A stretch of DNA of 64,000 bases from Candidatus Enterococcus myersii (GCF_017316025.1 NZ_JAFLVT010000002.1:51442-115441), one strand, 5' to 3'; positions 9,418-19,959 are shown, numbered from the stretch's first letter. Notes: generated by a model not told the origin, from the sequence alone. Translations and numbers: made by a program.

Positions 9418-9443
9418 GAGCAAAGGGCGTTAGCGAAGTTTTT

Positions 9444-10082
9444 TTAATAATTTGTACTATCGCCAGCAATACTGATGTGAATATTTTTTTGTGGCTGTTT
9501 GATTAAATCCATAACACCCTTCGCATAATCCGCCATGCTGACTTCACTTTTTCCAGCACTATCTTTTTCCAAGATATCTTCGTTGATTTGGTATTTACCA
9601 GTAAAAGGGGCATCATAGATAAAGTTTGCGGCAGGTGATACATAAGTCCAAACAACATCAGGAAATTCTTTTAACTCAGCCAATGATTGGGCCATATTTG
9701 ACGCCGTTGGATGAATGGGAGAGCTGGCTGGAATGGTATCTAGCAAGCGTTTTGTTCGCTCTGTATTCAAATACAAAGAAGAAGCGCCGCCGACTACAAT
9801 TAACCAGACAGATGTTTTCCGCAAAATTTTAGCTAAATGAAGCAAGCTTGTTTTATGCATTTCTTCTCGTCCTTGGGGTGCGTTAAAAGCATCAATCACA
9901 ATATCAAAATCAGAGAGATCAGCAGTTGTTAAATCAAAAAGATCTTTTTTTAGCACGGGCACAGCTACTTGCAATTTTTCAGGGCTACGAACGATCGCTG
10001 TAACATCATAATGATCGTCTAATGCCGCTTTTAGTAGATGACTGCCGACATGACCTGTGGCTCCAATAATTCCAATTTTCAT
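9444..10082 (-). CDS. NAD(P)H-binding protein (NmrA/YwnB-like atypical SDR)
   Basis: Cytoplasmic Rossmann-fold protein, 212 residues, of the NAD(P)-binding family that includes YwnB and NmrA-like reductases. The dinucleotide site GATGHVGSHLL lies at about residues 7-17. No classical YxxxK pair is evident, so it is an atypical short-chain dehydrogenase of unknown substrate. The start is ATG at 10082 with AAGGAGG 7 bases upstream; the TTG before it is not used. It is transcribed towards the wal terminator. A single-gene unit with no informative neighbours. Confidence 0.8.
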   Translation of the reverse strand: MKIGIIGATGHVGSHLLKAALDDHYDVTAIVRSPEKLQVAVPVLKKDLFDLTTADLSDFDIVIDAFNAPQGREEMHKTSLLHLAKILRKTSVWLIVVGGASSLYLNTERTKRLLDTIPASSPIHPTASNMAQSLAELKEFPDVVWTYVSPAANFIYDAPFTGKYQINEDILEKDSAGKSEVSMADYAKGVMDLIKQPQKNIHISIAGDSTNY

Positions 10083-10097
10083 CAAAACGCCTCCTTA

Positions 10098-10133
10098 AAA
10101 ATAAAAAACCACTACATCCCTTATTTTAGCGGT
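10098..10133 (-). terminator. Terminator of the CPBP protease gene
   Basis: On the minus strand ACCGCTA and TAGTGGT form a 7-bp stem (one G-U), followed by TTTTTATTTTT. It separates the CPBP gene from the NAD(P)-binding gene. Confidence 0.6.
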
Positions 10134-10176
10134 TAGCTCCTTTTTTTGCTAAAAAAAAGCCTATTAAAATAAAGGA

Positions 10177-10803
10177 TTAAAGTGTAAAGCGCAATACTTG
10201 AATAAGCAATACTAAAATATTTGCACCGCAATGACTAAGGATGGCCGTTTTAATTGAACCTGTCTTGACGTAAATAAAGGATAAAAAGCAACCTAAAATA
10301 AAGTAGACTAAAATATCACTATCGGTGTGAACCAGCGCAAACGCTGCTGCACTAAATAAAATTGCCAAAGGTAAAGAAAAATATTCACCAAAAAAGCCAA
10401 TACAAGCCCGTCTAAAAACGAGTTCTTCCATAATGGGACCACAAATAGTGGCTATAACTGCAAAAATAGGCCTCTGCCACAAAACTTCCATCATATTGAG
10501 ACTGCGATTAAAATTATTTTTTATACTAAAAAAAGTTTCGATATAGCCAGTGATGCCGATTAATAAGACGGTCAATAAAATGCCAATCAGTCCGGTGAGA
10601 ATAATTTTTTTTTGACTCATCGGATTTTTTTCGAAGGATAAAGGCGGAACTTTTTGGTATAAAAAAATTAGAACACCAGTGCCGATTAAATAAGATAAAC
10701 CAGCAGTGAGGGTCTCACCGTTGTTTATTTTAATAATAGCAGGAATTAAAAAAACGAAAGCATAACATAAAATTGATGAAAAGCTATATTTAATTTGTGA
10801 CAT
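10177..10803 (-). CDS. CPBP family intramembrane glutamic endopeptidase
   Basis: Integral membrane protein, 208 residues, with about six TM helices. It carries the CPBP (Abi/Rce1-type) motifs: EELVFRR (the EExxxR motif, near residue 115), a second-motif His in ALVHTDSD, and the third motif LSHCGANIL near the C-terminus. Family members are membrane proteases or CAAX-type processing enzymes; in lactic acid bacteria some give bacteriocin self-immunity. AAGGAG lies 6 bases before ATG 10803. It diverges from groESL, a neighbourhood also seen in other Lactobacillales. No bacteriocin gene is visible nearby. Confidence 0.85.
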   Translation of the reverse strand: MSQIKYSFSSILCYAFVFLIPAIIKINNGETLTAGLSYLIGTGVLIFLYQKVPPLSFEKNPMSQKKIILTGLIGILLTVLLIGITGYIETFFSIKNNFNRSLNMMEVLWQRPIFAVIATICGPIMEELVFRRACIGFFGEYFSLPLAILFSAAAFALVHTDSDILVYFILGCFLSFIYVKTGSIKTAILSHCGANILVLLIQVLRFTL

Positions 10804-10912
10804 TTAACTACTCCTTTAGTTGTCTAATAAAAGTATACCTGAATCATTTTTACAAGACAATTACTTCGGAAAATAGGCAAAATTTCTTCAATAAAAAAAC
10901 AAGGGAAAAAAC

Positions 10913-10941
10913 TTGCATTGTGGGGATAAAATGAGTAATAT
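10913..10941 (+). promoter_or_regulatory. Sigma-A promoter of groESL
   Basis: TTGCAT (10913-10918), a 17-base spacer, TAATAT (10936-10941). The CIRCE element begins 12 bases downstream, covering the start of the transcript. Confidence 0.85.
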
Positions 10942-10953
10942 AGTTCTTGTAGG

Positions 10954-10980
10954 TTAGCACTCAACTATTGAGAGTGCTAA
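10954..10980 (+). promoter_or_regulatory. CIRCE operator (HrcA binding site)
   Basis: Perfect TTAGCACTC-N9-GAGTGCTAA. HrcA binding here represses groESL and is relieved by heat stress. No CtsR site was noticed. Confidence 0.97.
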
Positions 10981-11008
10981 TACATGAAAATTGATGGAGG
11001 GATTTATC

Positions 11009-11293
11009 GTGTTAAAACCATTAGGTGATCGCGTGATCATTGAAGTCGCAAAAGAAGAAGAAAAATCTGTAGGCGGAATCGTGTTAGCATCAGCTGCACA
11101 AGAAAAACCACAAACAGGTACAGTTATCGCTGTTGGTGAAGGCCGCTTTTTAGAAAATGGTGAAAAAGCCGCAATCCCAGTTGTTGTGGGAGACCAAGTA
11201 ATGTTTGAAAAATATGCTGGTTCAGAAGTGAAATATGAAGGCAAAGAATATTTAATTGTTAATGGTAAAGATATTATCGCTATTGTGGAATAA
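11009..11293 (+). CDS. groES: Co-chaperonin GroES
   Basis: 10-kDa heptameric lid of the GroEL chaperonin, cytoplasmic. 94 residues, the full family length. The start is GTG 11009 (MLKPLGDRV), 6 bases after GGAGGG; the in-frame ATG at 10994 would remove the ribosome site and add an atypical leader. The mobile loop with GGIVLAS lies near residues 22-28. It is followed 44 bases later by groEL and controlled by HrcA through the CIRCE element. Confidence 0.97.
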   Translation: MLKPLGDRVIIEVAKEEEKSVGGIVLASAAQEKPQTGTVIAVGEGRFLENGEKAAIPVVVGDQVMFEKYAGSEVKYEGKEYLIVNGKDIIAIVE

Positions 11294-11322
11294 TCACACA
11301 AAAAACGTTATAAAAAAATTAA

Positions 11323-12963
<1,641 letters not shown>

Positions 12964-12974
12964 TTTTTAACACT

Positions 12975-13012
12975 AAAAAAGTGATGATCTCTCAGGGATC
13001 ATCACTTTTTTT
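12975..13012 (+). terminator. Terminator of groESL
   Basis: AAAAAAGTGATGATC pairs with GATCATCACTTTTTTT across a 7-base loop. Confidence 0.92.
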
Positions 13013-13080
13013 ATCCTTCAGTTAAAAGGGTGGCGAAATTTAAAGAACATTCATCAAAAAAATTTGAAGTAAGGACTGTT

Positions 13081-13845
13081 CTATTCTTTGGTATAGTGGT
13101 AAATAATGTCGTGCATAATATCTACAACATCGGCTTCAACGTGGTCGTTGTAGTACGCTGCAAAGCGCTCATCGGCAACATACAAGTCGGCTAGACCGCG
13201 ATGATACGCAGAATTGTAAAAAGGAGCAGCGATTTGTAGCCAAGTTTTGTGAGCATTAAAAACATTTTTTGAAATGCTGCTGTCTAAATCAATTTTTTCT
13301 GCTTGAGACAAGATTTTTAAATTCGCAAATAGCGCAGTTTGAGCTGCTTCCATTTTTTCATATTGTTCTTTGGTCAAATGTGACCAGTTATCATTGGCGG
13401 AATTAACGGCTTGTTCCCCATACTTTTCACGAATCTCTTTTCCATAGCGTTGCTCGTTTTCTTCAATTTGTTTGGCTTTAAAAGCTGCAAATTTTTCACT
13501 ATCTTTCATGTGTTCTCCTCCTTTGTAATAAACCAATGTTTGAGAAAGAGTCTGAACCATTTCATTCAGCTGCGCTTGTTGGGTTAAAAGCGCTTGGTAT
13601 TGTTCTTCAAGCAAAGCGAAACGTTCTGCTTGGGGGAGGGTCATCACTGCTTTAATTTTAGCCAAAGTAAAGCCAAAACTCTTAAAAAATAAAATTTGCT
13701 GCAATTTATCCACCGCAGCACGGTCGTAATAGCGGTAATCAGAATTAGGTTGACGTAACGCTTTTAGTAAACCAATTTGATCGTAATAACGCAGCGTGCG
13801 GTTGGAAATTTTTGCTAGTTTGGCTAATTCATTAATCGTATACAT
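13081..13845 (-). CDS. MerR family regulator with TipAS domain
   Basis: DNA-binding regulator of 254 residues. Residues 1-70 form a MerR winged helix (YTINELAKLAKISNRTLRYY pattern, then IGLLKA and the YRYYD wing). A coiled coil covers about 75-115. The C-terminal 130 residues match TipAS, the domain that in TipA-L binds thiopeptide antibiotics covalently. The conserved cysteine of thiopeptide-binding TipAS is not apparent (there is no Cys in the domain), so the ligand may differ. The start is ATG 13845 with AGGAGG 7 bases before it. Its tail faces the groEL terminator. Confidence 0.85.
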   Translation of the reverse strand: MYTINELAKLAKISNRTLRYYDQIGLLKALRQPNSDYRYYDRAAVDKLQQILFFKSFGFTLAKIKAVMTLPQAERFALLEEQYQALLTQQAQLNEMVQTLSQTLVYYKGGEHMKDSEKFAAFKAKQIEENEQRYGKEIREKYGEQAVNSANDNWSHLTKEQYEKMEAAQTALFANLKILSQAEKIDLDSSISKNVFNAHKTWLQIAAPFYNSAYHRGLADLYVADERFAAYYNDHVEADVVDIMHDIIYHYTKE

Positions 13846-14163
13846 GAGTAATCCTCCTGCTTTTTGTTGTTTCATCCCATTTCTCTTTTACAGCATAAGG
13901 GTTGACGCAACGTAAAGGTCAAGTTTTTTTCTAATAAATTATTTTGGACACTGATCACAAAGTAAAATGCGCCTATAAGTGACCAAATAGAACTTTAAAA
14001 GATAAAGTTAGTTGGATGGTAATGTGTTTTAAAATTCTCTTGTTTCATAATTTAAGCAAACTTTCTTCGCTAAAGTTGAAAACAAATTATGTTATAATAT
14101 CAATGAGTAAAGGTTATAACAGTGTTAGTGTATAGTTGAATTTCACTTGAAAGGAAAGATGTT
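13846..14163. other. Divergent gene-free region between the MerR and DUF1827-like genes
   Basis: About 320 bases. It holds an extended -10 (TGT-TATAAT, 14090-14098) for the rightward gene. No clear MerR-type dyad with a 19-base spacer was found. The rest is AT-rich and unremarkable. Confidence 0.4.
14090..14098 (+). promoter_or_regulatory. Extended -10 promoter of the DUF1827-like gene
   Basis: TGT followed by TATAAT, about 65 bases before the start codon. The -35 region is poor, as is common with an extended -10. Confidence 0.55.
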
Positions 14164-14520
14164 ATGAAAATAATCGAAACACCAGTAAATAAAAATTTGA
14201 ACTTAGAAACATTTTATCCTAATATTACCAAATTTGTTTTTGGCAAGACGGCAATTAAATATTACAAATTATATTCAGCTGATCGTACGCAAATCATTTA
14301 TGCTGATACCTATGACAAGGTTCGGCTAATTTTGATTAACGATCACAAGAAAATTCGTAAAGAAGAAGTCGATACAATTATTCATCGTTTGTTAAAAGTG
14401 GATCGTCACGCTGTTTTTGTTGATGTAAACATTAAACAAAAAATGCAAGGAGCAGGCAGTAAATTCTCCAAACCCCGTAAAGATATTATCTTAGTGGAGT
14501 ATACGCCTTTAGAAAACTAA
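14164..14520 (+). CDS. DUF1827-like small cytoplasmic protein
   Basis: 118-residue protein with no TM helix or signal peptide and a basic C-terminal half. It resembles the DUF1827 family of enterococci and relatives (N-terminal MKIIETPVN, central YYKLYSADRT). The function is unknown. AAAGGAAAG lies about 7 bases before ATG 14164. It is a single-gene unit, with its own promoter before and a tandem hairpin/terminator after. The family name rests on remembered similarity only. Confidence 0.65.
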   Translation: MKIIETPVNKNLNLETFYPNITKFVFGKTAIKYYKLYSADRTQIIYADTYDKVRLILINDHKKIRKEEVDTIIHRLLKVDRHAVFVDVNIKQKMQGAGSKFSKPRKDIILVEYTPLEN

Positions 14521-14600
14521 ACATATCCGCATTAAGTTTTACTGCATCATCATACAACAATAATTTTAGTTTAGTCTTTAAGAATATCTAAAAAAAGGAA

Positions 14601-14653
14601 GCTCTCTGTCAATTGATTTTGGTGAATCTCACCAAAATCAAAAAGTATAGAGC
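14601..14653 (+). repeat. Extended hairpin before the terminator
   Basis: TTGATTTTGGTGA pairs perfectly with TCACCAAAATCAA over a 3-base loop. An outer GCTCT (14601-14605) pairs with AGAGC (14649-14653). Confidence 0.7.
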
Positions 14654-14654
14654 C

Positions 14655-14692
14655 AAAAAGAGGTAAGAGCAGTCTCTTATTCTCTTTTTTTT
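14655..14692 (+). terminator. Terminator between the DUF1827-like gene and pncB
   Basis: AAAAAGAG-TAAGAG and CTCTTA-CTCTTTTTTTT form a hairpin with loop CAGT. It ends about 50 bases before the pncB -10 box. Confidence 0.8.
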
Positions 14693-14741
14693 GCTGTCAA
14701 TCTAAGAAAAAGCGTGATTTTCCTATCTTTTTGCGTTTTTT

Positions 14742-14750
14742 TGATATAAT
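14742..14750 (+). promoter_or_regulatory. Extended -10 promoter of pncB-nadE
   Basis: TGA followed by TATAAT, 33 bases before the pncB ATG. No recognisable NiaR operator was seen. Confidence 0.6.
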
Positions 14751-14783
14751 GGAAGGCATAAAATATCTTGAGGAGTTTAACTG

Positions 14784-16265
14784 ATGCAAAAATTATATCC
14801 TGACGACAGCTTAACGCTGCATACAGATTTATATCAATTGAATATGATGAAAACTTACTGGGAATTAGGACGCGCCGATCGTCATGCTGTTTTCGAGTGC
14901 TATTTTCGTGAGATGCCTTTTAAAACGGGGTATGCGATTTTTGCCGGGTTGGAGCGTTTTGTCCACTACTTAGAAAATTTACAATTTACAGAAAGTGACA
15001 TTGCCTATTTAAGAGAAGTTACAGGCTATCCGGAAGCGTTTTTGGATTACTTGGCAGACTTTAAATTCAGCTGTACAGTGCGTTCAGCATTAGAAGGGGA
15101 CTTGGTCTTTAGTAATGAACCTATCGTCCAAATTGAAGGACCGTTGGCACAAGCGCAGTTAATTGAAACCGCCCTTTTGAACATGGTGAATTTTCAGACG
15201 TTAATTGCTACGAAAGCCGCTCGAATTAAATCCGTTATTGGAGACGATCCTTTGTTAGAGTTTGGTTCACGCCGAGCACAAGAAGTCGATGCGGCATTTT
15301 GGGGAACCCGTGCTGCGTTTATTGGGGGCGCAGATGCCACAAGTAATGTGCGAGCTGGGAAAATTTTTGGTATTCCTGCAAGTGGAACCCATGCCCATTC
15401 CTTAGTTCAATCTTATGGCAATGACTATGATGCCTTTATGGCTTATGCTAAAACCCATAAAGATTGTGTTTTCTTAGTGGATACTTATGATACTTTAAAA
15501 CTTGGTGTTCCAGCGGCGATTAAAGTAGCCAAAGAATTAGGGGACAAAATTAATTTCTTAGGTGTTCGGATTGACTCTGGAGATATGGCCTACATTTCTA
15601 AAAAAGTTCGGGAACAACTAGATGAAGCTGGTTTTACCCAAGCAAAAGTCTATGCTTCAAATGATCTCGATGAAAACACCATCTTAAGTTTGAAAATGCA
15701 AAAAGCTAAAATTGACGTATGGGGTGTGGGGACAAAACTTATCACCGCTTATGATCAACCAGCTTTAGGTGCCGTTTATAAATTAGTTTCCATTGAAGAT
15801 GACAATGGCAAAATGGTAGACACGATTAAACTTTCATCAAATGCAGAAAAAGTCACGACCCCTGGGAAAAAGCAAGTGTGGCGGATTAATCGTAATAAAG
15901 ATGGGAAATCTGAAGGCGACTATATCACGCTCTGGGATGAAGATCCACGGGAAGAAGAAGAAATTTTTATGTTCCATCCAGTCCACACTTTTATTAATAA
16001 AACTGTTCGCGATTTTAGTGCGCGGCCTGTTTTACAAGAAATTTTTCATGCTGGTAAATTAGTCTATGACTTGCCAGATTTGGAGCATATTAAAGCTTAT
16101 GCCCATGAATGTCTAGATTCTTTATGGGATGAATACAAACGTGACTTGAACCCACAACAATATCCAGTAGATTTATCTACCGATTGCTGGAATCATAAAA
16201 TGGCAATTATGGAAAAAGTTCGCAAATCTGTGGCGGCTGTAACAAAAGAGGAGGGACGTTTTTAA
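14784..16265 (+). CDS. pncB: Nicotinate phosphoribosyltransferase
   Basis: Makes nicotinate mononucleotide from nicotinate and PRPP in the Preiss-Handler NAD salvage route. 493 residues, typical of the long Gram-positive type. Seen: N-terminal [16 protein letters not shown] near residue 165, the SGTHAHS loop around the phosphorylated His near 205, and the RIDSGD phosphate-binding motif near 265. AGGAG lies 9 bases before ATG 14784. The stop shares one base with the nadE start (TAATG), so the two steps of NAD salvage are coupled. Dependence on external nicotinate is likely but not proven. Confidence 0.96.
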   Translation: MQKLYPDDSLTLHTDLYQLNMMKTYWELGRADRHAVFECYFREMPFKTGYAIFAGLERFVHYLENLQFTESDIAYLREVTGYPEAFLDYLADFKFSCTVRSALEGDLVFSNEPIVQIEGPLAQAQLIETALLNMVNFQTLIATKAARIKSVIGDDPLLEFGSRRAQEVDAAFWGTRAAFIGGADATSNVRAGKIFGIPASGTHAHSLVQSYGNDYDAFMAYAKTHKDCVFLVDTYDTLKLGVPAAIKVAKELGDKINFLGVRIDSGDMAYISKKVREQLDEAGFTQAKVYASNDLDENTILSLKMQKAKIDVWGVGTKLITAYDQPALGAVYKLVSIEDDNGKMVDTIKLSSNAEKVTTPGKKQVWRINRNKDGKSEGDYITLWDEDPREEEEIFMFHPVHTFINKTVRDFSARPVLQEIFHAGKLVYDLPDLEHIKAYAHECLDSLWDEYKRDLNPQQYPVDLSTDCWNHKMAIMEKVRKSVAAVTKEEGRF

Positions 16266-17086
16266 TGTCTTTACAAACAGAAATTATCAAAGAGTTAGGC
16301 GTTAAGGCAACAATTGATCCAAAAGAAGAAATTAGAGTAAGTATTGACTTTTTAAAAGCTTATTTAAAACGTAATCCTTTTTTAAAATCATTGGTTTTGG
16401 GAATTAGTGGCGGACAAGATTCTAGTTTAGCGGGAAGATTAGCTCAATTGGCGCTTACAGAATTACGAGAGGAGACTGGGGTTAATTATCAATTTATTGC
16501 AGTCCGCTTGCCTTATGGCACCCAAGCCGACGAAGCCGATGCACAAATGGCACTAGATTTTATAAAACCCGACGTTTTTCTAACTGTGAATATTAAAGCA
16601 GCTGTTGATGGGCAAGTGAACGCCTTAAATGAAGCAGGCGTTGAAGTTTCGGATTTTAATAAAGGCAACATCAAAGCTCGGCAGCGGATGATTACGCAAT
16701 ACGCAATTGCCGGAGCAAATAGCGGCGCTGTGATTGGTACTGACCATGCGGCGGAAAATATTACCGGTTTTTTTACCAAGTTTGGTGATGGTGGTGCTGA
16801 TATTTTACCTTTATTTCGTTTAAACAAACGTCAAGGCAAATTGTTGTTAAAAGAATTAGGAGCGCCAGAAGCCTTGTATTTGAAAATTCCAACGGCAGAT
16901 TTAGAAGATGACAAACCTCTCATTGCCGATGAAGCAGCACTTGGGGTGACCTATGATGAAATTGATGATTATTTAGAAGGAAAAACAATTTCAAAAAGTG
17001 CTCAAGCAACAATTGAATCTTGGTGGGCAAAAGGACAACACAAGCGCCACTTACCGATTACAGTTTTCGATGATTTTTGGAAGTAA
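16265..17086 (+). CDS. nadE: NH3-dependent NAD(+) synthetase
   Basis: Amidates nicotinate adenine dinucleotide to NAD with ammonia and ATP. 273 residues, the homodimeric ammonia-dependent form without a glutaminase domain. The PP-loop SGGQDSS lies at residues 48-54. GTDHAAE near residue 160 and the [14 protein letters not shown] stretch are family landmarks. The start ATG overlaps the pncB stop by one base, with GAGGGAC upstream. The middle gene nadD is not here. Confidence 0.96.
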   Translation: MSLQTEIIKELGVKATIDPKEEIRVSIDFLKAYLKRNPFLKSLVLGISGGQDSSLAGRLAQLALTELREETGVNYQFIAVRLPYGTQADEADAQMALDFIKPDVFLTVNIKAAVDGQVNALNEAGVEVSDFNKGNIKARQRMITQYAIAGANSGAVIGTDHAAENITGFFTKFGDGGADILPLFRLNKRQGKLLLKELGAPEALYLKIPTADLEDDKPLIADEAALGVTYDEIDDYLEGKTISKSAQATIESWWAKGQHKRHLPITVFDDFWK

Positions 17087-17139
17087 AATAAGATTACGAT
17101 GGTGTAAATTAATTTTTAATTAAAATGAACCCCTCCCTT

Positions 17140-17168
17140 TTGCTATATAACTTGGTTTATTTTATACT
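17140..17168 (+). promoter_or_regulatory. Strong promoter of a short intergenic transcript
   Basis: TTGCTA (17140-17145), exactly 17 bases, TATACT (17163-17168). A terminator follows only about 40 bases later. Confidence 0.7.
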
Positions 17169-17174
17169 AAAAGT

Positions 17175-17238
17175 GGAGTTTTGGGGAAGACTCCGTCAAC
17201 AACGGCTAGAGGATACCAGTTTGGTTCCTCTTTTTTTT
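17175..17238 (+). ncRNA. Candidate small RNA or attenuated leader
   Basis: A transcript from the promoter at 17140 would be about 65 bases. It would fold into hairpin GGAGTTTT-GGGG-AAGACTCC (17175-17194), a small CGT/ACG element, and the terminator AGAGGA-TACC/GGT-TCCTCT (17208-17231) with seven or more T. It may act alone, or as an attenuator for the LtaS-like gene 110 bases downstream. No known RNA family was recognised. Confidence 0.5.
17208..17238 (+). terminator. Terminator of the short transcript
   Basis: AGAGGA (17208-17213) pairs with TCCTCT (17226-17231), with an inner ACC/GGT. TTTTTTT follows. Confidence 0.8.
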
Positions 17239-17347
17239 GTCCTTTTTTAAATTTTCCATAGTTTCTTTACACCCGTAAAACAAACCGCTAAAATAAAGGC
17301 TACGAAAATAAATTGTTTAACAAAAACAACGAATAGAAGGTTTCTTC

Positions 17348-19141
17348 ATGAAAAAAATGAAATATGTTTTAGCTGGTGTGGCCGTTTTTTTACTGATCAT
17401 CATCAGTAATTTATATTTGCAGTGGTGTCAAAATAATTTATCGCTGGATTTAGCTTTGAAATTTGCTTTTTCTTGGCATACAGCCAAATTTTTCCTTGGT
17501 AGTTTGGTTTTACTGGCAGTCTATGGCATTTTTGCCACAATTGCAGGTTCGCTTTTATTTGGGGGCATATTTTATAGTATCGCCATTGGACTTTTAGGCT
17601 TTGCTGACTTACAAAAAATGACCGCCAGACAAGAACCTATTTATCCCGATGATTTAAAGATGTTAGGGCAATTAGGTGTTTTAAAAGATCTGGTGGGTTG
17701 GCCAGTCTTTCTGATGGCACTCCTTGCCACTTTTGTAGCAGTTATTGCACTAGGTTACAGTATTTATCGCAGCCGTAAATTGTCTTTTACCGAGCAAATC
17801 ATTCGCGGTGTTGTCTTTTTACTTAGTTTATCTTTTTTAGTTTATGCTAGTCATTTTAACTCCAATGACAATTTATTAAGAAAGGCATACAATAAAACGG
17901 CTCTTTGGATTCCGTATTCGCAAAAAATGAATTACTATAATGTCGGTTTTGTTGGCGGTTTTTTATATAATTTAAGAGTAGAAGCAATGACTAAGCCAAA
18001 AGATTATTCTAAAGAGAAAGTCACAGAAGTTGTAAAGAAATACCAAGGTGAAAAAGGCAGCGAAGAAAAACCGAATATTATTTACGTGATGTCAGAAAGT
18101 TTCTCTGATCCAGCACATTTAAAAGGCGTAAAATATAGCGGTGAACCATTGGCTGATTATTATGCAGTGGCCAATAAAACGTATAGTGGAAAAATGTTAT
18201 CGCAAAATTATGGTGGCGGCACTGCCAATATTGAATTCGAAGCTTTAACCAGTTTTAGTATGGAATTATTAAATGCCCAAATGACAACACCATACACGCT
18301 ACTTGTTCCTAAACTACAGCAATTACCTTCCATTGTGTCGTTAACAAAAGAACAAGGTTATCAAACAATCGCTATTCACCCTTATGACACATCAATGTAC
18401 AAGCGCAAAGATGTATATAAAATTTTAGGCTTTGACCGTTTTTTAGACCAAGATACAATGAAATACCAAAATAAAATTGAAAATAATCCCTATATCTCCG
18501 ATGAGTCAGCTTATGACGAAATTTTATCCATTTTAAAAAAGGGAAAAACGCCTCAATTTATTCACTTGGTGACAATGCAAACCCATATGCCTTACGGAAA
18601 TAAATATGGAAATATTCCCTATCAAGTAAACGCAGAGGGAAATACCTCAGCCATTGCCAATTACTTACAAGATATTGCCTATAGCGCTGAGGCATTGCAA
18701 AGTTTTACTGAAGCGCTGAAAAAATTGCCGCGACGAACCCTTATCGTTTTTTGGGGGGATCATCTGCCAGGGATATATTCAGATGCCATTCAAAAAGCAA
18801 ATAGTGGTACGAACCTACATGAAACGCAGTTTTTGATTTTTGATTCAGCCGAAAAGTTAGCAAAAAGTAATCAGCATGATGTTATTACAAGTCCTTTTTA
18901 TTTTGCGCCTAATTTACTTTTGCAAGCAGGTCTTGGTGTCACACCTTATTATGCTATGCTTTTGAAGTTGGAAGAAACATTGCCAGCTTTTGAAAAAAAT
19001 ATGTATTTAAAACAAGGAAATTGGCAGAAAAATTTAACACTTACCGGCGCAAAAAAAGACGTTTATGAAGATTATCGGTTAATTCAATACGATATTTTAG
19101 CTGGTAAGCAATATAGTTTAAAAACTGATTTTTTTAAATAG
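17348..19141 (+). CDS. LTA synthase family membrane sulfatase
   Basis: Polytopic membrane enzyme of the LtaS/MdoB-like alkaline phosphatase superfamily, 597 residues. These proteins transfer glycerol phosphate, or a related group, outside the membrane. About five TM helices occupy residues 5-190. The extracellular domain has MSESFSDP near residue 247 (first metal ligand Glu), a GGGTANIEFE motif with probable nucleophile Thr292, and WGDH with Asp471-His472. A linker precedes the catalytic part. Motifs differ from canonical LtaS (GKTSDSEF-type), so it may be a second, specialised polymer transferase. GAAGG is the ribosome site. The next gene starts 20 bases later. Confidence 0.88.
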   Translation: MKKMKYVLAGVAVFLLIIISNLYLQWCQNNLSLDLALKFAFSWHTAKFFLGSLVLLAVYGIFATIAGSLLFGGIFYSIAIGLLGFADLQKMTARQEPIYPDDLKMLGQLGVLKDLVGWPVFLMALLATFVAVIALGYSIYRSRKLSFTEQIIRGVVFLLSLSFLVYASHFNSNDNLLRKAYNKTALWIPYSQKMNYYNVGFVGGFLYNLRVEAMTKPKDYSKEKVTEVVKKYQGEKGSEEKPNIIYVMSESFSDPAHLKGVKYSGEPLADYYAVANKTYSGKMLSQNYGGGTANIEFEALTSFSMELLNAQMTTPYTLLVPKLQQLPSIVSLTKEQGYQTIAIHPYDTSMYKRKDVYKILGFDRFLDQDTMKYQNKIENNPYISDESAYDEILSILKKGKTPQFIHLVTMQTHMPYGNKYGNIPYQVNAEGNTSAIANYLQDIAYSAEALQSFTEALKKLPRRTLIVFWGDHLPGIYSDAIQKANSGTNLHETQFLIFDSAEKLAKSNQHDVITSPFYFAPNLLLQAGLGVTPYYAMLLKLEETLPAFEKNMYLKQGNWQKNLTLTGAKKDVYEDYRLIQYDILAGKQYSLKTDFFK

Positions 19142-19161
19142 TCGATTGATAAGGAGCTAGT

Positions 19162-19908
19162 ATGAGTTTTAAGAAAAAAGACAATCAACTTTATTACAAT
19201 CCCATCCGGCGTGCGATTTTAAACCATCAACTCATTGAAGCAGGAGATAAAGTTGCAATTGGTCTAAGTGGGGGCAAAGATAGCACCAGCTTGTTGTATT
19301 TTCTGGATACCATTTCAAAGCAAGAGCGGCTTGGTTTTCCATTTGAAATTGTCCCAATTAGCTTAGACATGGGATTTGAAGATGTTAATTTACAACCACT
19401 AATAGAATTTTGTCAACAGCTAGGGTACCCATTAGAAGTAGTTCCCACTAAAATTGCCGAGGTTGTTTTTGATGTGCGAAAAGAGGCGTCTCCTTGTTCA
19501 TTATGTGCCAAATTACGCCGAGGAATTTTGTATAACAAAGCTCGTGAACTTGGGTGTAACAAAGTAGCGTTAGGGCATCATTTGGATGATGCGATTGAAA
19601 CGTACTTTATGAATTTTCTCTTTCATGGCAAGTTAAATAGTTTTGAGCCGAAAAGTTATTTATCTAAAACAGAAGTTACTTTGATTCGTCCGCTGCTTTA
19701 TATCCCAGAGCAAGAAATTATTCGCTTTGTCAAAAGAGAAGCATTGCCTGTCATTTTTAATCCCTGTCCAGCGGATAAAAAAACAAAACGGGAAGAAATT
19801 AAAATTTTTGTTGAAAATATTGCTAAAACTTATCCAGATGTGCGGCAGAAGTTTTTAATGGGAATGGAACAAGGAACAAAAGATAACTTTTGGCCAATCG
19901 GCAAATAA
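19162..19908 (+). CDS. TtcA-family tRNA 2-thiolation ATPase
   Basis: Cytoplasmic PP-loop ATP pyrophosphatase of the TtcA/TtuA superfamily, 248 residues. Proteobacterial TtcA makes 2-thiocytidine at tRNA position 32. Here the PP-loop SGGKDS is at residues 36-41, and a CSLC motif near residues 112-115 plus Cys in NPCPAD provides cluster-type cysteines. These three cysteines match the TtcA pattern. The substrate in this group of Firmicutes is not established. AAGGAG is 8 bases before ATG 19162. It probably shares a transcript with the LtaS-like gene, and a terminator follows. Confidence 0.82.
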   Translation: MSFKKKDNQLYYNPIRRAILNHQLIEAGDKVAIGLSGGKDSTSLLYFLDTISKQERLGFPFEIVPISLDMGFEDVNLQPLIEFCQQLGYPLEVVPTKIAEVVFDVRKEASPCSLCAKLRRGILYNKARELGCNKVALGHHLDDAIETYFMNFLFHGKLNSFEPKSYLSKTEVTLIRPLLYIPEQEIIRFVKREALPVIFNPCPADKKTKREEIKIFVENIAKTYPDVRQKFLMGMEQGTKDNFWPIGK

Positions 19909-19911
19909 TCA

Positions 19912-19959
19912 AAAATGGAAAAATATAGCAATGCTTTTGCTACGTTTTTCCATTTTTTT
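19912..19959 (+). terminator. Terminator after the TtcA-like gene
   Basis: AAAAATGGAAAAA pairs with TTTTTCCATTTTTTT around an inner TAGCA/TGCTA stem. Confidence 0.85.
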
